This document shows, piece by piece, positions 61,901 through 64,000 of a stretch of 64,000 nt of DNA. Within the stretch, counting starts at the first letter, position 1; each line of letters starts with the position of its first letter. Source of the stretch: Candidatus Rhodobacter oscarellae (GTDB lineage Bacteria; Pseudomonadota; Alphaproteobacteria; Rhodobacterales; Rhodobacteraceae); contig NZ_LFTY01000001.1 of assembly GCF_001078595.1 (NCBI RefSeq), positions 549,830 to 613,829 on the forward strand, in the 5' to 3' direction. The notes under the pieces were generated by a model. That model saw only the letters and a program-made list of their open reading frames with translations. It did not search any database and was not told the origin of the DNA. The position numbers and the translations under genes were made by a program.

Positions 61901-62737
61901 ATGGTCGAAATTCGCGGCATCGCGTTCCAGGACAACACCGACAACGATATGGGTCTGGAGTTCTTCAACCTCAGCCACCGTTTCGGTTTTCAGTGCCCGA
62001 ACTGGCCCTATTTCAAAGACGTCCAGATCGACCGCAAGCACTACATGGCAAAGTCCGGCGTGCTGTCGCAAACCATCACCACGACAATGCATGTCACCAC
62101 CCATATCGACGCTCCGGCGCATGTGGTGCAGGGCACGCCCTTCATTGACGAGGTGCCGCTGCCGCATTTCTTCGGCACCGGGCTCGTAGTGTCCATCCCC
62201 AAGAAGAAGTGGGAGCAAATCACCGGCGATGACCTGGAGAAGGCCTGCGGGCATGCGATCCGCAAGGGCGACGTGCTGATCATCAACACCGGCTGGCACA
62301 AGCAATATGAGGACGGTGACTATTTTGCCTATTGCCCGGGTCTGGTACCGTCGGCGGCGGACTGGATGATTGCCAACAAAATCAAGGTGGTGGGCCATGA
62401 CACCCAGGCCAATGACCACCCGCTGGCCACGGCCATTGGTCCGCAGCGCAACGGCCCGATCCTGCCGCATCTCGAGCAGGAATACCTGGAATGGTCCGGC
62501 GGCACCCCCTGGGAGGTCGACTTCCCAGAATGGGAGCCCGTGCATAACATGCTGTTCTCGCAGGGCATTCTCGGCATTGAGAATGTCGGCGGCGATCTGG
62601 ATGCCGTGACGGGCAAGCGCTGTACCTTCGCTTTCTTCCCGTGGAACTGGGACCGCGGCGACGGCTGTATCATTCGCCTCGTGGCGATGATCGACAGGGG
62701 CCAGCAGTACCGGATTGAGGCGGGCGAGAGCTTTTAG
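61901..62737 (+). CDS. Cyclase family protein (kynurenine formamidase-like fold)
   Basis: 278-residue metal-dependent hydrolase of the cyclase superfamily. HVTTHIDAPAHVV is the HxxTHxDxPxH metal motif, and VLIINTGWHKQYED and VVGHDTQANDHPLA add further ligand residues. First gene of the IclR-controlled operon; the family opens rings or cleaves amide bonds. Substrate not evident. Confidence 0.85.
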   Translation: MVEIRGIAFQDNTDNDMGLEFFNLSHRFGFQCPNWPYFKDVQIDRKHYMAKSGVLSQTITTTMHVTTHIDAPAHVVQGTPFIDEVPLPHFFGTGLVVSIPKKKWEQITGDDLEKACGHAIRKGDVLIINTGWHKQYEDGDYFAYCPGLVPSAADWMIANKIKVVGHDTQANDHPLATAIGPQRNGPILPHLEQEYLEWSGGTPWEVDFPEWEPVHNMLFSQGILGIENVGGDLDAVTGKRCTFAFFPWNWDRGDGCIIRLVAMIDRGQQYRIEAGESF

Positions 62738-62812
62738 AGCGGTCAAAACCCATGTCGGTATCACGTCGGTATCACCTCGGCGCGGCCAGGGCCCCAGCCC
62801 AAGGAGGAGCCA

Positions 62813-63166
62813 ATGCGGATCAAACGATTTGAAGAGGCCGAACCCTACGAGGCTCCCAATCATTGGGGCGTCAATGGGCTGCGGCTTCAGGGGTTCGAGG
62901 ATGGCGGGCCAGAGAACCAATGGGTGGGCTTCAGCCAGTTCCTGCCCGGCGGCGGCGCGGGGCCGGACGCGACCCCGTTCGAGAAGGTCTATGTGGTGCT
63001 GGACGGCGAGATCACGATCGAATGGGACGGCCAAACCGAGGTGCTGCGCGCGCTGGACAGCTGCACCGTCCCGCCCGGCCAGGTCCGCCGCATCGAGAAC
63101 CGATCCAACCACGTCTGCAAGATGCTGGTGGTGATCCCCTATCCCGAGGGAGGGCGCCCGAAATGA
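62813..63166 (+). CDS. Cupin-domain protein
   Basis: 117-residue single-domain cupin. EKVYVVLDGEITIEWDGQ and SCTVPPGQVRRIENRSNHVCKMLVVIPYP correspond to the two cupin motifs, though the usual first-motif histidines are largely replaced. GGAGGA lies before the ATG. Overlaps the next start by four bases. May be an isomerase or a regulator-type cupin. Confidence 0.8.
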   Translation: MRIKRFEEAEPYEAPNHWGVNGLRLQGFEDGGPENQWVGFSQFLPGGGAGPDATPFEKVYVVLDGEITIEWDGQTEVLRALDSCTVPPGQVRRIENRSNHVCKMLVVIPYPEGGRPK

Positions 63167-63951
63167 GCGCATTGGATAACCCCCTCAGCATGTTCGATGT
63201 GGGCGGCAAGGTCGCGCTGATCACTGGCGCGTCCGGCGCCTTTGGAGCCGTCGCCGCGCGCTGCCTCTCTGGCGCGGGCTGCAAGGTCGCCTTGGCCGCG
63301 GGCAACGCCGAGGCCATGGCCGAGACCGCCGCCGCCTGCACCGGCGACACCCATCAGATGGTTGGCCGCCCCGACAGCGAGGCCGCCTGCGCCGAGCTGG
63401 TGGCCAAGACCGTGGACGCCTTTGGCGCGCTGGACATCCTGGTGGTGGCCTCCGGCATGAATAGGGTCGCCAAGATCGACGAGATGGCGCCCGACACCTT
63501 CGAAAGCGTCATGGACGCGAATGTCACCCAGTCCTGGCTGATGGCGCGCGCCGCCACCAAGCAGATGAAGGCGCAGGGGCGGGGCGGCAAGATCGTGCTG
63601 ATGTCCTCGGCCCGCGGGCTGCTGGGGCATCCGGCGGGGTACACCGCCTATTGCGCCAGCAAGGCAGCCATCGACGGCATCACCAAGGCGCTGGGCTGCG
63701 AGCTGGGCGCCTTTGGGGTCACCGTCAACGCCATCGCGCCGACCGTGTTCCGCTCGCCCCTGACCGCCTGGATGTTCGAGGAGACCGAGGCCGCCACCGA
63801 TGTGCGCAATGGGTTTCTGGCCCGCGTTCCCAAGGGGCGGCTGGGCGAGCCAGAGGACCTGGCCGGGCCGCTGCTATTCCTTGCCTCCAAGGCGTCGGAT
63901 TTCTACACCGGCCACATCCTATACGCCGATGGCGGGTACACCGCCGGATGA
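63163..63951 (+). CDS. Short-chain dehydrogenase/reductase (FabG-like)
   Basis: 262 residues. NAD loop LITGASGAFG, catalytic YxxxK in AYCASKAAIDG, Ser in VLMSSARGLLG, and a standard C terminus (YADGGYTAG). Embedded in the operon, overlapping both neighbours by four bases. Substrate unknown; a ring hydroxy or hydroxyacyl compound is likely from context. Confidence 0.9.
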   Translation: MSALDNPLSMFDVGGKVALITGASGAFGAVAARCLSGAGCKVALAAGNAEAMAETAAACTGDTHQMVGRPDSEAACAELVAKTVDAFGALDILVVASGMNRVAKIDEMAPDTFESVMDANVTQSWLMARAATKQMKAQGRGGKIVLMSSARGLLGHPAGYTAYCASKAAIDGITKALGCELGAFGVTVNAIAPTVFRSPLTAWMFEETEAATDVRNGFLARVPKGRLGEPEDLAGPLLFLASKASDFYTGHILYADGGYTAG

Positions 63952-64000
63952 GCCGGATCGCGGTCATCGGTGGCGGTCTCATGGGCCACGGCATCGCCCT
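63948..64000 (+). CDS. 3-hydroxyacyl-CoA dehydrogenase-like protein, cut off by window edge
   Basis: Only the first 17 residues are visible: MSRIAVIGGGLMGHGIA, a GxGxMGxG Rossmann motif typical of 3-hydroxyacyl-CoA dehydrogenases. Overlaps the SDR stop (ATGA), so it belongs to the same operon. Other Rossmann dehydrogenases cannot be excluded from so few residues. Confidence 0.65.
   Translation, partial: MSRIAVIGGGLMGHGIA

Overview
The window reads as chromosome of a GC-rich alphaproteobacterium of the Rhodobacterales/Roseobacter type. This rests on protein families and gene order (accB-accC, aat, DUF2155, mlaD, the NDUFA12-like complex I subunit, clpX-clpP), on the abundance of TRAP and peptide ABC transporters and on a phosphonate catabolism cluster. 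It is inferred without any database search.

Layout. 1-12.2 kb is housekeeping: a truncated fatty acid desaturase, acetyl-CoA carboxylase accBC, two SGNH-type hydrolases, aat, an outer-membrane lipid-transport/complex I group, clpX, clpP, an ArsR/AHSA1 pair, and leuA behind a leucine attenuator. 13.2-21.7 kb holds a dispersed-repeat patch, then Fe-ADH, ALDH and a glutamine-synthetase-like ligase, a TRAP transporter and an N-formylglutamate-amidohydrolase-family gene, with a divergent RpiR regulator. 22.7-28.9 kb is a 2-aminoethylphosphonate pathway (phnW, phnA, phnY, pbfA) with a divergent LysR regulator. 29-33.5 kb is a patchy, partly AT-rich accessory stretch: tautomerase/HxlR pair, an Rhs fragment with a separated tail and a membrane-anchored small protein, a GNAT, and repeat copies. 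33.5-44.3 kb is a peptide-type ABC operon with GntR regulator and amidase, divergent from DUF1028 and gamma-glutamyltransferase genes. 55.4-64 kb holds cobO, a kinase followed by a TIM-barrel/methylglyoxal-synthase fusion, a hybrid histidine kinase, and an IclR-controlled catabolic operon that runs off the end.

The centrepiece is 44.5-55.3 kb. A divergent RtcR-like CARF/AAA+ regulator faces an operon of Ro60 (TROVE-vWA), a roughly 1.2 kb noncoding array, RtcB ligase, Hen1 RNA 2'-O-methyltransferase, a COG3541-like nucleotidyltransferase and the three-domain Pnkp kinase-phosphatase-ligase. The array holds seven Y-RNA-like units, each with an invariant GAATGCC / TTGTC pair of motifs and two stems supported by compensatory changes. 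It also holds one further long hairpin RNA and two complete tRNA genes (UUU and GUU anticodons, CCA encoded). Short Y units, long Y units carrying permuted tRNA-like modules, and tRNAs follow one another in a repeating short-long-tRNA cassette. The set suggests damaged-RNA sensing, Y-RNA-directed Ro60 handling, and two different end-sealing chemistries in one transcription unit. The RtcR-like regulator has lost the canonical GAFTGA sigma-54 contact loop (SYLGAA in its place).
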